Shown here in pieces: positions 62,747-64,000 of a stretch of DNA of 64,000 nucleotides (position 1 is its first letter; every line of letters starts with the position of its first letter). The translations under genes and the position numbers were made by a program. The DNA comes from Paracoccaceae bacterium (GTDB taxonomy: Bacteria; Pseudomonadota; Alphaproteobacteria; Rhodobacterales; Rhodobacteraceae), in the NCBI GenBank assembly GCA_027489355.1, contig JAIXZY010000076.1, forward strand, positions 1 through 64,000. The letters run 5' to 3'. The notes beneath the pieces were generated by a model that saw only the letters and a list, made by a program, of their open reading frames with translations, was not told the origin of the DNA and searched no databases.

Positions 62747-63803
62747 CTGGCCACCATCCGGGCGAGGTCGGCGCCCCGTCGTCGTACTTGGACAGCCATT
62801 CCACCATCGCCGGCCGGTTGCGGATGAAGCCCTTGTAGGTCGCGAGTTCGTCCGGCAGATCGCGAATGACGCGGTGCAGGCGGCGCGCCCATTTCGGCAC
62901 AGTCACGATCTCGTCGAAGCTGGCCAGGTAGCAGCGGATGTCGAAGGCGATCGCGTTCGACCGGGGCAGACGGTAGAGGCTCTGCAGCTCGACCCGCAGG
63001 TGCTGTTTCTGGCCCAGGTTCTCGGGCGTGAGGGTCGTCTTCATGGGCCCCCATTTCGGATAGGTCTCGGGCGCGGTGTCCAAAAGCGGGTTCACCGTCA
63101 TCGTCCAGTTGAACCGCCGCACCGGCGCGCCATGCTGTAGCTTCAGCAGGAACTTCAGCGCCCGGTCGAAGACGCCCTTCTCATGCGCCAGCGGCACGGG
63201 GGCGTGCCATTCGTGGAAGTTCATGCCGACGTCGAAGTCTACCGACCAGTCCGCCTGGCTGGTCGCGATGCCGGCGTCCATCCAGAGCGTCCCGTCGCGT
63301 TCGTCCTGCAGGGTCCAGTCGCCCTGGGTCTGGCGCATGATGTACTCGAACGGCCCGCAGGGCAGCGTCGATTCGTCAAGGAAGGTGAACGTCTGCTCGA
63401 TCCCAAGCGGCCGGTTCACCCAGTGCCAGCGGTTGCCGTCCTTGGTCAGGCTGAACCACTGCGGATAATCGCGGGACTTCGCCTCCATGATCAGTTCCAG
63501 CGTGTCCCAGCCGGCGAGCGTCATGTGCGGCAACGACTGGCAGCGCAGCGGGTCCTCGGCCAGAACCTTGGCGCGGTCCTGCATCTCGGCGACGTAGTGT
63601 TCGTCCACGTCCAGCAGATGCTCAAACACCGTCCCAGGGCGGCCCGGCACATGTGGCTCCATATTGACGGAATACATGTAGTCGTCGCGGTCGAAGGGAA
63701 ACGGGAACCGGCGCGGATTGCTGTTGCGGTAGGTGAAGTCTCCGCGGAACGTCTCGTCGCGGAAGAAGTCGTTGAAGGCACCAGGCTTGAAATCGAGGCT
63801 CAT
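62739..63803 (-). CDS. Haem-dependent oxidative N-demethylase alpha subunit (DUF3445)
   Basis: DUF3445 proteins are PAS-fold haem enzymes that oxidatively demethylate secondary amines such as dimethylamine to methylamine and formaldehyde. The 354-residue protein has the family segments FPFPFDRDDYMYSVNMEPHVPG (about 33-54), FSLTKDGNRWHWVNRPLG, TFTFLDESTLPCGPFEYIMRQTQGDW, FDVGMNFHEWHAPVP and VRRFNWTMTVNPLLD. It starts 9 bp after the ferredoxin-domain gene and overlaps the regulator gene by 8 bp. The family assignment is firm; the exact amine substrate is inferred. Confidence 0.88.
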   Translation of the reverse strand: MSLDFKPGAFNDFFRDETFRGDFTYRNSNPRRFPFPFDRDDYMYSVNMEPHVPGRPGTVFEHLLDVDEHYVAEMQDRAKVLAEDPLRCQSLPHMTLAGWDTLELIMEAKSRDYPQWFSLTKDGNRWHWVNRPLGIEQTFTFLDESTLPCGPFEYIMRQTQGDWTLQDERDGTLWMDAGIATSQADWSVDFDVGMNFHEWHAPVPLAHEKGVFDRALKFLLKLQHGAPVRRFNWTMTVNPLLDTAPETYPKWGPMKTTLTPENLGQKQHLRVELQSLYRLPRSNAIAFDIRCYLASFDEIVTVPKWARRLHRVIRDLPDELATYKGFIRNRPAMVEWLSKYDDGAPTSPGWWPDD

Positions 63804-63812
63804 CGTCTTCTC

Positions 63813-64000
63813 CTATCGGTCGATGACGAGGGTCTTGCCCTCGAAGCGGCTGACGCAGGGCATGATCTTGGTATTCGATGCCTGCTCTTCCGGTGACAAC
63901 CAGTGGTCGCGATGCAGGATCGTACCGTCGCAGCGCACGACCGCGGTTTCGCACTGACCGCAGGCCCCGCCGCGGCAGAGATAGGGCGCATCGACACCAT
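63813..64000 (-). CDS. C-terminal plant-type [2Fe-2S] ferredoxin domain of the N-demethylase reductase (partial)
   Basis: Only the last 61 codons are in the window; the gene runs off the right edge. The visible part has the ferredoxin cluster motif LCRGGACGQCETAVV (three Cys) and the fourth Cys in IMPCVSRFEGKTLVIDR. A C-terminal ferredoxin is expected on phthalate-dioxygenase-reductase-type subunits, which pass NAD(P)H electrons through FMN to the haem subunit. It ends 9 bp before the DUF3445 gene, consistent with one operon. Confidence 0.88.
   Translation of the reverse strand, partial: GVDAPYLCRGGACGQCETAVVRCDGTILHRDHWLSPEEQASNTKIMPCVSRFEGKTLVIDR

Overview
This is a GC-rich stretch of alphaproteobacterial chromosome, most likely from the Rhodobacterales (Rhodobacter/Paracoccus/Roseobacter relatives). 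The evidence is the ChvI-ChvG-HprK-RapZ-EIIA-HPr block, the short HprK made only of a catalytic domain, PII-type house-keeping order, a (2S)-methylsuccinyl-CoA dehydrogenase of the ethylmalonyl-CoA pathway, and several families common in that order (DUF6473, DUF1491, DUF2062, YadS/TRIC). There is no rRNA, prophage, insertion sequence or CRISPR array. Gene packing is dense, with many 1-8 bp overlaps.

Layout. 1-4720 (minus strand) is the secE-nusG-rplKAJL-rpoB transcription/translation run, with tRNA-Trp and one periplasmic protein upstream of it. tuf lies at 11361-12536, so the familiar tuf / tRNA-Trp / secE neighbourhood is split by about 6.6 kb of accessory genes: a methyltransferase-like protein, a DUF6766 membrane protein, a Tat-linked GMC oxidoreductase pair, a glyoxalase I-like protein, a ribbon-helix-helix protein, and a sulfotransferase coupled to an unknown protein. 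12.7-23.5 kb holds a cytochrome P450, parC, an SDR, an ATP:cob(I)alamin adenosyltransferase, etfBA, 3-hydroxyacyl-CoA dehydrogenase and an acyltransferase. 23.6-28.0 kb is the nitrogen-PTS/ChvGI regulatory block, divergent from pckA (28.4 kb). 30-36 kb has membrane and periplasmic proteins, mcd, a reductase and an MFS carrier. 36-45.6 kb is one long minus-strand house-keeping series: folK, rpoZ, rsh, DUF2062, pdxJ, hdeD-like, acpS, lepB, rnc, era, DUF1491, recO. 45.7-58 kb mixes NYN, YqaA, ispH, rnhA, a TetR regulator with a perfect palindromic operator, fmt with two deformylase genes, MalY-type lyase, an L,D-transpeptidase, cobD/cbiB, a MltB-type transglycosylase, a glycosyltransferase and a truncated haemoglobin.

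The right end (58.3-64.0 kb) is the most distinctive part. A DUF1989-GcvT fusion, a DMT-family exporter, a GlxA/GbdR-type AraC regulator, a haem-dependent oxidative N-demethylase alpha subunit (DUF3445) and the ferredoxin C-terminus of its reductase together look like a secondary-amine (dimethylamine-type) N-demethylation locus. It would pass the released one-carbon unit to tetrahydrofolate. The locus runs off the window edge.

Several genes point to C2/C4 and methylated-amine metabolism: mcd, hbd, etfBA, pckA, cobalamin adenosylation and synthesis, and N-demethylation. The ChvGI/PTS-Ntr block next to pckA is the likely link between envelope/acid sensing, nitrogen status and gluconeogenesis.
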